A stretch of 64,000 nucleotides of DNA from Halobaculum sp. MBLA0147 (lineage in GTDB: Archaea; Halobacteriota; Halobacteria; Halobacteriales; Haloferacaceae): positions 186,001-250,000 of the forward strand of contig NZ_JBGKAD010000001.1 of NCBI RefSeq assembly GCF_041361345.1, written 5' to 3'. Positions 16,127 through 24,915 of this stretch are shown one piece after another. The position numbers and the translations under genes were made by a program. Below the pieces are notes generated by a model that saw only the letters and a program-made list of their open reading frames with translations, made no database searches and was not told the origin of the DNA. Position 1 is the stretch's first letter. Each line of letters starts with the position of its first letter.

Positions 16127-16134
16127 GTTATTCC
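16127..16134 (+). promoter_or_regulatory. TATA-like box for the SDR gene
   Basis: GTTATTCC is centred about 29 bp before GTG 16159. It separates this start from an upstream in-frame TTG. Confidence 0.55.
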
Positions 16135-16158
16135 TCCGCGCCGCCGCCTCGGGGTAGT

Positions 16159-17142
16159 GTGACCGACAGCGACGCTACCGGGACGGCTTCGACGGACGAG
16201 GGGGGCGAGACTGGGACCCGCGAGACGGCGACCGACGGGACGGCAACTGACGAGACCGCGACCGACGAGCCCACAGACTCGGCGGAGGCGGGCGACGACC
16301 GCGTCACGGCACCGGAGGTGGGGCCGGACGACCCGCTCCTCCTGGACGACGACCGCTTTCACGGGGGGAACGTCTGTCTCGTCACCGGGGCGGCGTCGGG
16401 GATCGGCCGCGCCGTGGCGCTGGTCGCCGCCGCGAACGGGTTGACCGTCGTCGGCGGCGACGTGGACGAGTCGGGCCTCGCGGAGACGAGCGAGCGCGTC
16501 GACGGCCTCGGCTTCCCCGGACAGTTCCACGGCGTCGTCGCGGACCTCGCCGAGCAGGACGACGTCGAGCGGTTGGCCGAGCGTGCCCGCGAGGCGGGGA
16601 CGATCACGTACCTCGCCAACGTCGCCGGGCTCCAACACGTCGCGCCGATCGAGTCGTTCCCGACCGAGCAGTTCGACCGTCTCCACGACGTGATGGTCCG
16701 TGCGCCGTTCCTGTTGTCGCGCGCGGTCGTGCCGGACCTGCGGGCGGCCGACCACTGCGGCGCCATCGCGAACATGGCGTCCGTCCACGGCCACTACGTC
16801 ACGAGCGACAAGGTCGCGTACAACGTCGCCAAGTTCGGCGTCCGCGGGCTCACGAACTCGCTGGCGGCCGAGAGCGACGGCGACTTCCGCGCCTTCTCCG
16901 TCTCGACGGGGTACGTGAAGACGCCGCTGGTCGTCGACCAGATCCCGGAGACGGCTCGCCAGCGCGGCATCTCGGTCGACGAGGTCGTCGAGGACGTGAT
17001 GCTCGGCCAAGCCCGCGCGACGGAGTTGATGGAACCCGTCGAGGTCGCCAACCAGTTCCTCTACGGCTTCTCCGAGCACGCCGCACACCTCAACGGCACC
17101 GACCTGCGCCACGACGACGGGATGGTCGACACCTACGAGTGA
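16159..17142 (+). CDS. Short-chain dehydrogenase, 3-hydroxybutyrate dehydrogenase-like
   Basis: 327 residues. After an acidic Thr/Asp-rich extension of about 60 residues comes a classical SDR: TGxxxGIG (VTGAASGIGRAVAL), NVAG, the catalytic Ser/Tyr/Lys in MASVHGHYVTSDKVAYNVAKFG, and PxxV near FSVSTGYVKTPLV. GLQHVAPIESFP resembles bacterial 3-hydroxybutyrate dehydrogenase, so NAD-dependent oxidation of a 3-hydroxyacid is a reasonable guess, not proven. The disordered N-terminal extension is absent from most SDRs and may be a haloadaptive tail. Confidence 0.85.
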   Translation: MTDSDATGTASTDEGGETGTRETATDGTATDETATDEPTDSAEAGDDRVTAPEVGPDDPLLLDDDRFHGGNVCLVTGAASGIGRAVALVAAANGLTVVGGDVDESGLAETSERVDGLGFPGQFHGVVADLAEQDDVERLAERAREAGTITYLANVAGLQHVAPIESFPTEQFDRLHDVMVRAPFLLSRAVVPDLRAADHCGAIANMASVHGHYVTSDKVAYNVAKFGVRGLTNSLAAESDGDFRAFSVSTGYVKTPLVVDQIPETARQRGISVDEVVEDVMLGQARATELMEPVEVANQFLYGFSEHAAHLNGTDLRHDDGMVDTYE

Positions 17143-17163
17143 CTCGGGGTCGGACTGTCGGGC

Positions 17164-17517
17164 GTGCCCACCGACTCGCCCACCCTGATCGACCCAGGGA
17201 CGCACCTCCGACCGGTCGCCGATGCTGGTGACGGTGCCGGTGACGCCGACGCCGGGAATCGAGACGCTTGGGTCCGCGACGACGGCGACCGAGAACGGCT
17301 CCCACCGGCGGGTGTCTACCGGGTGGTCGGGCGGAGTGACGACGCGGTGACACTGTTGGCGGTAGGTGACGCCGACGGCGTGCGCGTACACTCCGGGCAG
17401 ATCCACCGCGTGTCACGCGAGCGACTGAGGGACTTCGAGCGCGTCCGCGCACCGGAGCCACCGGGCCTGCTCGTCGCGTTCGGACGGCGACTGTCGTCGC
17501 TCGTCGGCCTGCGGTGA
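17164..17517 (+). CDS. Small haloarchaeal hypothetical protein
   Basis: 117 residues from GTG 17164, 21 bp after the SDR stop. An Asp/Gly-rich N-terminal half is followed by GVYRVVGRSDDAVTLLAVGDADGVRVHSGQIHRVSRERL, which looks like a small beta-barrel. No known motif. Proximity suggests co-transcription with the SDR, but no functional link is visible. Confidence 0.65.
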   Translation: MPTDSPTLIDPGTHLRPVADAGDGAGDADAGNRDAWVRDDGDRERLPPAGVYRVVGRSDDAVTLLAVGDADGVRVHSGQIHRVSRERLRDFERVRAPEPPGLLVAFGRRLSSLVGLR

Positions 17518-17634
17518 CGGGCGCGGCGAGCGGCCACCGCGTCGAGGTGTCGGAGCGGACGACGGAGGAGAGACAGGGAGATTCGACGGCGAGAGCGAGT
17601 CAGAACTGCGGGACGACCGACCGACGAGCGCCGC

Positions 17635-18183
17635 TCAATCGGCGGGTTGCCGCACCTTGTCGGCGAACTTCTCGCGAACCTTCTGGATCTTCGGGTCGGC
17701 GTTGAACTGGCAGTAACGGTCGTTCGGGTTCTTCTCGTAGTAGTCCTGGTGGTACTCTTCGGCGACGTACCACTCCTCCAACGGCTCGATCTCCGTGACG
17801 ATCTCGTCGTCGTACGCCCCCTCGGCCGCCAGTTCCTCGACGAACGCCTCCGCAGTCTCGCGTTGGGCGTCGTCGTGGTAGTAGATCGCCGAGCGGTACT
17901 GTTCGCCCACGTCCGGCCCCTGTCGGTTCAGCGTCGTCGGGTCGTGGATCGTGAAGAACACCCGCAGGAGGTCGGGGTAGCCGATCACGTCCGGATCGTA
18001 GGTGATCTGGACCGCCTCGGCGTGACCCGTCTCCTCGCGGCAGACGGCCTCGTAGGTGGGGTCGGCGACGTGGCCGCCGGTGTACCCCGACTCCGCCTCG
18101 TGGACGCCGTCGAGTTCCTTGAACGCCGCCTCCACACACCAGAAGCAGCCACCCGCGAGGGTGGCCTGCGCAGTCTCTGTCAC
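17635..18183 (-). CDS. msrA: Peptide-methionine (S)-S-oxide reductase
   Basis: Reduces methionine-S-sulfoxide in oxidised proteins. 182 residues. The catalytic GCFWC motif is at residues 12-16 (AGGCFWCVEAAF), followed by ESGYTGGHVADPTYEAVC, GHAEAVQITYDP and the HDPTTLNRQGPDVGEQYRS block, all diagnostic of MsrA. Start GTG 18183 lies 27 bp after a clear TATA-like box. It stands alone, with no MsrB in the window. Confidence 0.95.
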   Translation of the reverse strand: MTETAQATLAGGCFWCVEAAFKELDGVHEAESGYTGGHVADPTYEAVCREETGHAEAVQITYDPDVIGYPDLLRVFFTIHDPTTLNRQGPDVGEQYRSAIYYHDDAQRETAEAFVEELAAEGAYDDEIVTEIEPLEEWYVAEEYHQDYYEKNPNDRYCQFNADPKIQKVREKFADKVRQPAD

Positions 18184-18206
18184 ACCCGAACGTAGGGCTG
18201 CTCGGC

Positions 18207-18214
18207 GGATAAGC
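18207..18214 (-). promoter_or_regulatory. TATA-like box for msrA
   Basis: Minus-strand GCTTATCC is centred 27 bp before the GTG at 18183. Confidence 0.6.
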
Positions 18215-18357
18215 CCCTCGGCAGCGGCGGCGACGGCGACCGCCGTGGCGTCGTCGCTGGCGGACTGTGTCGCACCGACGATCGGCGACCGCGCGGAGCC
18301 GTCGCTGGGTGGCTCGCGTCGAAAGAAGTGATCCCGTACGACTCGGTCGCGACCGGC

Positions 18358-18756
18358 TCAGAACGCGCCGGCGTTGACCGTCACGTCCGCGTACAGCGAC
18401 TCCTTCAGTGCGGCGTGGACGTGGCAGATGTCCTCGGCGTACCCGAGCAGCTCGTCTGCCTCCTCGTTCGTGAGGTCGGCCTCGACGTGGAGTGTGAACC
18501 GGATCGCGGTGAGGTCGTCCTCGTCGTCGAGGTCGGCCTCGGCGTCCGTCTGGATCTTCCCCAACTCGTCGAAGTCGTTACGCTGGGCACCCGCACGGAA
18601 CGCGTACGAGAAACACGCCGCGTAGTCCGCCACGAGCACTTCGTTCGGGTCCGGTCCCGACTCGCCCGTCGCGTCCGTGTCGATGTTGAAGTCGCCGACC
18701 TGACTCGTCGCCTGGAACCCCGCCTCGTTCACGGTGGTAGATTCGATGTCTGTCAT
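18358..18756 (-). CDS. OsmC family protein
   Basis: 132 residues, the usual single-domain length. The N-terminal strands (FQATSQVGDFNIDTD) lead to GPDPNEVLVADYAACFSYAFRAGA, the OsmC helix with its conserved Cys. ICHVHAALKESLYADVTV closes the domain; the usual second peroxidatic Cys may be the one in ICHVHAAL. OsmC/Ohr proteins reduce organic hydroperoxides, so this gene fits beside msrA as an oxidative-stress gene. The start is ATG 18756. Confidence 0.88.
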   Translation of the reverse strand: MTDIESTTVNEAGFQATSQVGDFNIDTDATGESGPDPNEVLVADYAACFSYAFRAGAQRNDFDELGKIQTDAEADLDDEDDLTAIRFTLHVEADLTNEEADELLGYAEDICHVHAALKESLYADVTVNAGAF

Positions 18757-19194
18757 GGCTCGTCTCCACCGAGGGTCTCTCCCAGCCTAAACCTGCCGAT
18801 GCACGGCGTGTGTCACCGTCTCGCATCGTCTCGTTCCGCCGATCACTCGCCGCAAGCGACTCGCTCGCGGGGAATTCCCGACTCGCGAGAACACGCTGGG
18901 GCGTTCAAACCCGCTCGTCCGCTCTCCGCAGACAGAGACACCGTCCGACCGACGAGGTTCCGCCGCGGGCTCGCGGCCGTTCCGCCGCTCGCGAGACGAG
19001 TGACCCGACTCGCCGCCGCTCCCCCGGTCACCACCCCCGAACACTAGCCACCCCCGACACGAGCCACGACTCCCGAACACGAGTCCATCCCCCAACACCA
19101 TGCTCACTGCATACACACGCGACAGACGCCCTACAGCGTCGCCGGCCGACGTACCGATCACAGAGTGTCGCGAACTCGACGGGGGTGTCGACCG
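18757..19194. other. Intergenic region between osmC-like and transducer genes
   Basis: 438 bp with no credible gene: all frames are Arg/Pro/Ser-rich. A minus-strand TATA-like GGTTTAGG near 18786-18793 may serve the osmC-like gene. 19021-19100 holds short degenerate repeats of the type CCCCCGAACACTAGCCAC. No clear promoter for the transducer was found. Confidence 0.6.
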
Positions 19195-20895
19195 GTGACC
19201 GACCTCCGCGAACGGTACGTGAACCTCCTCTACTGGTCCGTCGAGCGGGTCGGTGCCGACCAGTCCGTCCAGCGGACGATCCTCGCGGCCGTGACGATCC
19301 AGTTCGCCGTCTCGCTCGGTCAGGCGGTCGCGCCGTTCCTGTTGCCGACGGGTCCGATCCGGCTCGCGACTCAGGGCCTGTTGTTGCTCGGAGCGGCGGT
19401 CGCGTTCGTCAACACCGGGATCATCGCCCGGCGGAACCTGATCCGGCCGGTAGAGCGGCTCCACGCGACGGCGACCGAGATCGCCGGCGGCACCGTCCCA
19501 CGCGAGCCGGTGACGGCCCACCCGGCGGTCGATCCGGACCAGCCGGACGAGATCGGCGAGTTGGCTCGGTCCGTCGAGGAGATGCGGAGCGTCCTGGCGA
19601 CCGTCGAGGACCAGGCGGACGCACTCGCGGCGCGCTCGTTCGACGACGAGCGACTCGACGCGGAGGTACCTGGCGAGTTCGGCGCCGCACTCGCGGGAAT
19701 GCACGCCGAACTGGAGCGGTACACCCGCGAGTTGGAACGGGTGATCGACCGCGTCGGGGAGACCGCCGACGCGGCGGCCGGTGGTGACCTGACCGCTCGC
19801 GTCGACCCCGAGGCGGTGCCGGACGACTACGCCGCGCTGGCGCGTGCCTTCGACGACCTGTTGGACACGGTCGTCGCCTCGCTGGCGGAGGCGGCGGCGT
19901 TCGCGGACGAGGTCGCCGTCGCGACGGAGCAGGTGACCGACGGCACCGACGAACTGGCGACGACGGCCGAGACCGTCGCGACGACCGTCGACGGGATCTC
20001 CGAGCGCGCGGACAGACAGCGCCGCGAGCTGCGGACGGCCGCCGACGACGTGAGCGACCTCTCGGCGACCGTCGAGGAGATCGCCGCCTCCGCCACTGCA
20101 GTCCGCCAGACCACCGAGGAGGCGGACACACTCGCCGGCGAGGGGCGTGCGGCGGCGACGGACGCCGTCGACGACCTGGAGGCGGTCGCCGAGCGGATCG
20201 AGTCGACGACGGAGACCGTCGAGACGCTCGTCGCCGCCGTCGACCAGATCGAGGCGGTCGCGGCGGTGATGGAGAGCCTCGCCGAGGAGACGAACCTGTT
20301 GGCCGTGAACGCCTCCATCGAGGCGGCGCGAGCCGGTGGTGACGCCGGCGACGCCGCGGACGGCTTCGCCGTCGTCGCGGAGGAGGTGCAGGCGTTGTCC
20401 GACGAGGGGAAGACCCGCGCGGCGGAGATCCAGGCGACGGTGCGGGAGATTCAGTCACACGCCGACCGCGCCGCCCGAGAGGTGCAGGCGACTCGCGACG
20501 AGGTGCTGGCGACGGTCGACGGCGTCGAGGACGTGCTCGGACGGTTCGACGACCTCGCGCGTGTCGTCGGCGAGATCGACGACAGCGTCGCCGAGGTGTC
20601 GACGGCGACGGACCAGCAGGCTCGTGTCGCGGAGGAACTGTCGGCACACGTCTCCGAGGTGGCGTCGTTGGCCGACGAGACGGCCACGGAGACTGAGTCG
20701 GTTGCGGCGACCACCGACCAGCAGTCGGCCGTCGTGGACCGCGTCGCCGACGACGCGCGGCGGCTGTCGGACGACGCGGCGGAACTGTCGGCGCTGTTCG
20801 AGACGTTCACCCTCCCCGAGGCAGCCGCTCGCGGCGACGCGCACGATGGAGACGCACCCGTCGCCGCACCGGAGTCCAGTGCGTCCGGTCGGTGA
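19195..20895 (+). CDS. Methyl-accepting-type transducer with HAMP, no sensor domain
   Basis: 566 residues from GTG 19195. Two hydrophobic segments (about 27-50 and 56-80) are separated by only a few residues, so there is no extracellular sensor. HAMP regions follow (RRNLIRPVERLHATATEIAGG, and again near GETADAAAGGDLTAR). The cytoplasmic coiled coil contains the conserved tip VMESLAEETNLLAVNASIE and FAVVAEEVQALSDEGK. Such transducers signal to CheA/CheW. With no periplasmic domain it may sense membrane state or act through a partner. It is convergent with the glycosyltransferase, 24 bp apart. Confidence 0.93.
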   Translation: MTDLRERYVNLLYWSVERVGADQSVQRTILAAVTIQFAVSLGQAVAPFLLPTGPIRLATQGLLLLGAAVAFVNTGIIARRNLIRPVERLHATATEIAGGTVPREPVTAHPAVDPDQPDEIGELARSVEEMRSVLATVEDQADALAARSFDDERLDAEVPGEFGAALAGMHAELERYTRELERVIDRVGETADAAAGGDLTARVDPEAVPDDYAALARAFDDLLDTVVASLAEAAAFADEVAVATEQVTDGTDELATTAETVATTVDGISERADRQRRELRTAADDVSDLSATVEEIAASATAVRQTTEEADTLAGEGRAAATDAVDDLEAVAERIESTTETVETLVAAVDQIEAVAAVMESLAEETNLLAVNASIEAARAGGDAGDAADGFAVVAEEVQALSDEGKTRAAEIQATVREIQSHADRAAREVQATRDEVLATVDGVEDVLGRFDDLARVVGEIDDSVAEVSTATDQQARVAEELSAHVSEVASLADETATETESVAATTDQQSAVVDRVADDARRLSDDAAELSALFETFTLPEAAARGDAHDGDAPVAAPESSASGR

Positions 20896-20919
20896 CTCGG
20901 CTCGTCGGCGGGTGACCGC

Positions 20920-22038
20920 TCACTCGCGGATCTCGACGGAGAACGGGTCGGGCCACGCGTAGCGCCGGTCGCCCCAGACGAACGTCCGTCGCGCGGCGGC
21001 GTACGCGAACAACGGCGGCCCGGCGAGTGTGGCGGGGACCGCGAGCAGCCAACTCGGCCGCTCGACGCCGAGCCACGCGTACACCACCCACGCGAGGAGC
21101 GTGACGACGAGTGTGGCTGGCAGCGGGGCGAGCAGACAGGCGCAGGCGACGACCGTCGACAGCACCGTGCCGCCCCAGAATCCGGCCGGCTCCGTCCGTG
21201 CGACGATCTTCGCGAACCGGACGTGTCGCTCCAGCGTCGCCCGGATCGACCCGCCGGCCGGCACCGACCGGACGCGTCGCCGTGGCGTGGTGTCGAGGTA
21301 CATCGAGAGCAGCCCGTCGTCCGTCACCGTCCGCCGGAGTGCCCGGCGGAACACCGTCTCGTCCGATATGGTTCCCGTCGCATCCGGGGTGGTCCTCGTC
21401 GTGTCCGGGGTGGTCTCCGTCGCGTCCGAGGTAGCCCCCGTTGCGTCCGAGGTAGCCCCCGTTGCGTCCGAGACGGTCCCCGTCTCGTCGCCGAACCGCT
21501 CGCGGTGTGCGTCGGGTGCCTCGAGGTCTCCGCGTTCGAAGATCACGCCGCCGGCCCACGCCTTCCGCCCGGCGTACGTCCCGAGGGTGCCACCGAGCGC
21601 GTAGGCGGGCTCCAACAGTGTGGCGAGCGGGTCCCGCCCGACGAAGAACGGGAGTTCCGTCACCGGGCCGAACCGTTCGTACTCTCGCCGCAGCGTCGCG
21701 AGCCACGCCGGCGGGTGGTGGAAGTCGTCGTCGGTCCAGACGAGTCGCTCCGTCTCCGCGGCCGCCATCCCCGTCGCGACCGCGTTCGCCTTCCCGGAAC
21801 ACCGGTCCGGATCACCCGCACACACCACTCGCACCGTCCCGGCGAGTGTCTCCGCCTCGGCGTCGCCGCCTGCGTCGGACCGCCACGTCCCGTCTCGCAC
21901 CGCGTCGACGACCGGATCGGACTCGTGGTCCGCGACCACCACGAGGGTGTCCTCCGCGTGGAGTTGCTCGGCGACCTGGCGGCAGGCCGGTGTCCACTCG
22001 CGGGTCGCCAACACCACCGTGAGCGGCGTTCGAGACAC
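20920..22038 (-). CDS. Membrane glycosyltransferase (GT2/GT21-like)
   Basis: 372 residues. GT-A fold: PLTVVLATREWTPACRQVAEQL, SGKANAVATGMA and the metal-binding WTDDDF. The C-terminal half carries two hydrophobic pairs (about 285-310 and 318-345), like ceramide-glucosyltransferase-type enzymes. It probably moves a sugar to a lipid carrier at the membrane. Between the GT core and the acceptor region (TVTDDGLLSMYLD) is a low-complexity insertion of DATGATS units encoded by 21-bp repeats. Substrate unknown. Confidence 0.8.
   Translation of the reverse strand: MSRTPLTVVLATREWTPACRQVAEQLHAEDTLVVVADHESDPVVDAVRDGTWRSDAGGDAEAETLAGTVRVVCAGDPDRCSGKANAVATGMAAAETERLVWTDDDFHHPPAWLATLRREYERFGPVTELPFFVGRDPLATLLEPAYALGGTLGTYAGRKAWAGGVIFERGDLEAPDAHRERFGDETGTVSDATGATSDATGATSDATETTPDTTRTTPDATGTISDETVFRRALRRTVTDDGLLSMYLDTTPRRRVRSVPAGGSIRATLERHVRFAKIVARTEPAGFWGGTVLSTVVACACLLAPLPATLVVTLLAWVVYAWLGVERPSWLLAVPATLAGPPLFAYAAARRTFVWGDRRYAWPDPFSVEIRE
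21367..21489. repeat. 21-bp in-frame repeats within the glycosyltransferase gene
   Basis: Degenerate 21-bp units; the clearest two are identical copies of GTAGCCCCCGTTGCGTCCGA plus G at 21430-21471. They encode Asp/Ala/Thr/Gly/Ser heptads. The unit is a multiple of three, so length changes keep the frame. Confidence 0.8.
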
Positions 22039-22133
22039 GTCCGGGGGTGTCGGGCGAACGGGAATAACCTGGTCGGTCTGACTCGCAGCGTGTCACCACT
22101 GGTCTCGTCCGCCCGTCGGACACACCCCGCGAG

Positions 22134-22141
22134 GATTTACC
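22134..22141 (+). promoter_or_regulatory. TATA-like box for the cupin gene
   Basis: GATTTACC is centred about 28 bp before GTG 22166. Confidence 0.55.
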
Positions 22142-22165
22142 ACCCACGCCGGTCTCCACGGAGCC

Positions 22166-22714
22166 GTGACCAGCGCGAACGAGGCGGACCTGGACTGGGA
22201 GGCGGTCGACGAGACACACACCGGCCTCCGCCGCAAGCGGCTCGCCCGTGCCGCTGGCGGCGAGGAGCTGGGGTGTAGTCTGTACGAACTCCCGCCGGGC
22301 GAGCGCGCCTGGCCGTACCACTACCACACCGGCAACGAGGAGGCGCTGTACGTCCTCGCGGGCGAAGGTGGCGTCCGGCTCCCCGAGGAGACGCTCTCGG
22401 TCGAGCAGGGCGACTACGTGGCGCTGCCCGCGGGACCGGACCACGCACACGGCGTGTTCAACGACGGCGACGAGCCGCTGCGGTACCTCGCCGTCTCCAC
22501 GATGCGCGACCCGGACGTGACGGTCTACCCTGACTCCGAGAAGGTCGGCGTGTTCGCCGGAGCCGCACCCGGCGGCGAGGGAGAGCGGACGGTCCACGGC
22601 TACTACCGCCGCGACGACGACGTGGACTACTGGCTCGACGAAGACGGCGACTTCTCCGAGAGCGATCCGTCGGATCGAGCCGGTGAGGCGGAGGAACCGA
22701 CCCGAGAGAACTGA
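22166..22714 (+). CDS. Cupin-fold protein
   Basis: 182 residues. Cupin motif 1 is PYHYHTGNEEALYVLAGEG (metal-binding His-His-Glu pattern) and motif 2 is PAGPDHAHGVFNDGD, with DYVALPAGPDHAH supplying the further His. The family ranges from isomerases to storage proteins, so the substrate is open; homologues often bind sugars or act on sugar phosphates. The C-terminus is acidic (DEDGDFSESDPSDRAGEAEE). The last codons form the first unit of a 14-bp tandem repeat. Confidence 0.85.
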   Translation: MTSANEADLDWEAVDETHTGLRRKRLARAAGGEELGCSLYELPPGERAWPYHYHTGNEEALYVLAGEGGVRLPEETLSVEQGDYVALPAGPDHAHGVFNDGDEPLRYLAVSTMRDPDVTVYPDSEKVGVFAGAAPGGEGERTVHGYYRRDDDVDYWLDEDGDFSESDPSDRAGEAEEPTREN

Positions 22715-22790
22715 CTCGGGAGGACTGACCCGAGCGAACTGACCCGAGCGAACTGACCCGAGCGAACTGACCCGAGCGAACTGACTCGGG
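22700..22790. repeat. 14-bp tandem repeat starting in the cupin stop region
   Basis: Four perfect copies of CTGACCCGAGCGAA run from 22725 to 22780, bounded by CTGACTCGGG at 22711 and 22781. The gene end (CCCGAGAGAACTGA, 22701-22714) is itself a near copy of the unit and contains the stop. CCCGAG and CTCGGG are complementary, so the flanks can pair; no T-run follows. Confidence 0.9.
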
Positions 22791-22855
22791 TGCGGGACGC
22801 GAGCGGCGGCGTCCGCCTGCCGCCCGGACGCTCCGTCACCCTGCGGTCGGTCGAA

Positions 22856-23581
22856 CTACGCCAGAGTGAACGTCTCGTCGCCCTCGAGGACGCGCACGTC
22901 GGCGTCGCTGCCGGTGGCGGCGACCTCGCTGACGAACTGCTCGGTGTCGATCTCGACGGGCGGGAACGTGTCGTAGTGCATCGGGAACGCGGTGTCGACG
23001 TCCAACCAGTCGACGGCGATCGCCGCCTGTGTCGGCCCCATCGTGAAGTGGTCGCCACAGGGGACGGCGGCGGCGTCCGGTTCGAGGAACGCGCCGATCA
23101 CGTCCCGCATCTCCGTCATCAGTCCGGTGTCGCCGGCGTGGTAGAACGTCGTCGCCTCCTCGTCGGACTCCTGGGTGGGCTTCGAGTCGGAGAGCACGAA
23201 GCCGGCGGGCATCCCGACCTCGTGTTCGTAGTCGGTGTTCAGCCCACTCGTGTGGTCCGCGCGGTGCATCGTCACGAAGGCGTCGCCACACTCGACGGTG
23301 CCGCCGAGGTTCATCCCGATCGACTCGTCGAACCCGAGTTCGTCCTCGGCGTACGCCGTGATCTCCGGCGTCGCGACGACCGTCGCGTCCGCGAACTCGC
23401 CCGCGTGGGCGACGTGGTCCGCGTGCCCGTGTGTCAGCAACACGAAGTCCGGCGTGTCCACGTCGGCGGGTTCCAGCGACGTGTGCGGGTTGTCGAAGAA
23501 CGGGTCGATCAGCAGCTCCGTGTCGCCGACCGCGACGTGCCAGGTCGAGTGGCCGTGCCAGGTGAGGTCCATGGTGGACAT
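22856..23581 (-). CDS. UPF0173-type metal-dependent hydrolase (metallo-beta-lactamase fold)
   Basis: 241 residues. The start [16 protein letters not shown] and the metal motif THGHADH (HxHxDH) identify the family, with further ligands in [10 protein letters not shown] and [22 protein letters not shown] is typical of UPF0173. These are probably Zn-dependent hydrolases of unknown substrate. ATG 23581 is preferred to ATG 23572 because of the TATA-like box. The gene is convergent with the cupin. Confidence 0.88.
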   Translation of the reverse strand: MSTMDLTWHGHSTWHVAVGDTELLIDPFFDNPHTSLEPADVDTPDFVLLTHGHADHVAHAGEFADATVVATPEITAYAEDELGFDESIGMNLGGTVECGDAFVTMHRADHTSGLNTDYEHEVGMPAGFVLSDSKPTQESDEEATTFYHAGDTGLMTEMRDVIGAFLEPDAAAVPCGDHFTMGPTQAAIAVDWLDVDTAFPMHYDTFPPVEIDTEQFVSEVAATGSDADVRVLEGDETFTLA

Positions 23582-23608
23582 GACGTGCGTGTGTTGTCCG
23601 GCAGGCGG

Positions 23609-23616
23609 GATAAAGC
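23609..23616 (-). promoter_or_regulatory. TATA-like box for the UPF0173 gene
   Basis: Minus-strand GCTTTATC lies about 30 bp before ATG 23581. Confidence 0.5.
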
Positions 23617-23692
23617 CGCGCGATGCGGTGCGGGTGACCGGGACACTCGTGACAGTGGCAACAGTCAACTACGGGCGGGCGCAACGACGGGT

Positions 23693-24481
23693 ATGGTCTC
23701 CCTCTCGACTCGCCCGCGGGCGTTCCTCTCCGGGTACGGACTCGGGCTCTCGGGTGCCGTGGCGGCACTGGTGTTGAGTCTCCTCGGCGTGTTGGTGTTG
23801 CAGGTGCTCGGACTCGCCGGGTTGGAGGTTCCGGCGGCGGGTCGCCTCGTCGCACTACTCGTGTTGGGCCAGTACGTCCCGTTCATGGGTCTCCCGCTGT
23901 TGTACCTCCGCGTCGGACGCGAGTTCTCGTGGCCCGAGGTGCGGTCGTACTTCGGCGTCCGACTCCCCTCGCTGATGGAGGTGGGTGTGTACGTCGGCGG
24001 ACTGATCGCGCTGTTCGCGCTCGTCTCCGGGACGGCGTTCCTCGTCACCGAGGTGCTGAACCTCACGCCCGCGAGCAACAACGCCGGGGAGTTGGCCCAG
24101 CAGTCCCCCGGACTCGCGCCGCTGTTGATCGTCGCCTCCATCCTCGTCATCGGCCCGTGTGAGGAGACGCTGTTCCGTGGGGTCGTCCAGAACCGTATCC
24201 GCGAGGCGTTCTCGGCACCGGTCGCCATCACCCTCGCCGCGGCGCTGTTCGCCGCGATCCACGTCACCGCACTCACCGGCGGACTGGGCGCTCGCGCGGT
24301 CACCATCGTGATCCTGCTGGTCCCGAGCTTCGTCTTCGGTGCCGCCTACGAGGTGACGGACAACCTCGTCGTCCCGGCCGCCATCCACGGCACCTGGAAC
24401 GCGCTGATCTTCACGAGCATCTACCTCGCCGCACGCGGCGCGATCCCGGCCGGCGAGACGGTGCTGCTCCCGTTCGTGTGA
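23693..24481 (+). CDS. CPBP family intramembrane protease
   Basis: 262 residues, about seven hydrophobic segments. The CAAX-protease (ABI/Rce1) motifs are present: EETLFRG (Glu-Glu-x3-Arg), FAAIHVTAL (His) and PAAIHGTWNAL (His and Asn). These place catalytic residues within the membrane. In archaea such proteins may process membrane or secreted peptides; the target is unknown. ATG 23693 starts just before the first membrane span. The 3' end resembles the downstream repeats. Confidence 0.9.
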   Translation: MVSLSTRPRAFLSGYGLGLSGAVAALVLSLLGVLVLQVLGLAGLEVPAAGRLVALLVLGQYVPFMGLPLLYLRVGREFSWPEVRSYFGVRLPSLMEVGVYVGGLIALFALVSGTAFLVTEVLNLTPASNNAGELAQQSPGLAPLLIVASILVIGPCEETLFRGVVQNRIREAFSAPVAITLAAALFAAIHVTALTGGLGARAVTIVILLVPSFVFGAAYEVTDNLVVPAAIHGTWNALIFTSIYLAARGAIPAGETVLLPFV

Positions 24482-24514
24482 GTGGCGGTACTACCGATAC
24501 GACAGGCAGTACTG

Positions 24515-24580
24515 CTCCCGTTCTGCGAGAGAGATGCTACTCCTCCCGTTCTGCGAGAGAGACGCTACTCCTCCCGATAC
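24515..24580. repeat. 28-bp tandem repeat downstream of the CPBP gene
   Basis: Two 28-bp copies (24515-24542 and 24543-24570, one mismatch) and a partial third. The unit start CTCCCGTTCTGCGAGAGAG resembles the CPBP 3' end (CTGCTCCCGTTCGTGTGAGTG), so it may derive from the gene tail including its stop. Confidence 0.8.
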
Positions 24581-24915
24581 CGTGAACTGCTCGGTGGCCG
24601 AGGAGTCGTCGCGACGAGGTACCCGACCCGTGGCAGAGCCACGGGCCCAACAACCCGAAACCACCCGATCACGCGGTGGTCACGGCGCCGATCGAGTCGG
24701 TCCCACCCGACCGTCTCGGACGCCGAGTGCCCGCGGGGCGCCCGTAGTCGCCGCGACTCCGGGGCCGCGGACCGTCTCACGGCCCGACACCGTGACGGGA
24801 ACCAGCCGGTCGCCACCGTCGCGTGCGTGTGGTGACACAGCGATGTGTGTCGTGTTCACGTACCTGTCTGCGACGCATAAGGGTTCCGGGGTCCTGCGTC
24901 GAGCGAGACGGCGCG
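24581..24915. other. Non-coding stretch with a perfect hairpin
   Basis: 335 bp before the Pus10 stop with no plausible gene. It holds a perfect 8-bp stem with 3-nt loop, CCCGTGGC-AGA-GCCACGGG (24627-24645). Two convergent genes end on either side (CPBP and pus10), so a transcript-end or structural role is possible. Confidence 0.6.

Noticed and set aside
18757-19194. A hidden gene between the osmC-like and transducer genes
   Set aside because: All frames are Arg/Pro/Ser-rich with no start context or recognisable motif.
22705-22790. A small CRISPR array
   Set aside because: The 14-bp units are contiguous with no spacers, and there are no cas genes in the window.
22790-24481. A 563-residue protein ending in the CPBP domain
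   Set aside because: The first 300 residues read antisense to the UPF0173 gene; the real start is ATG 23693.
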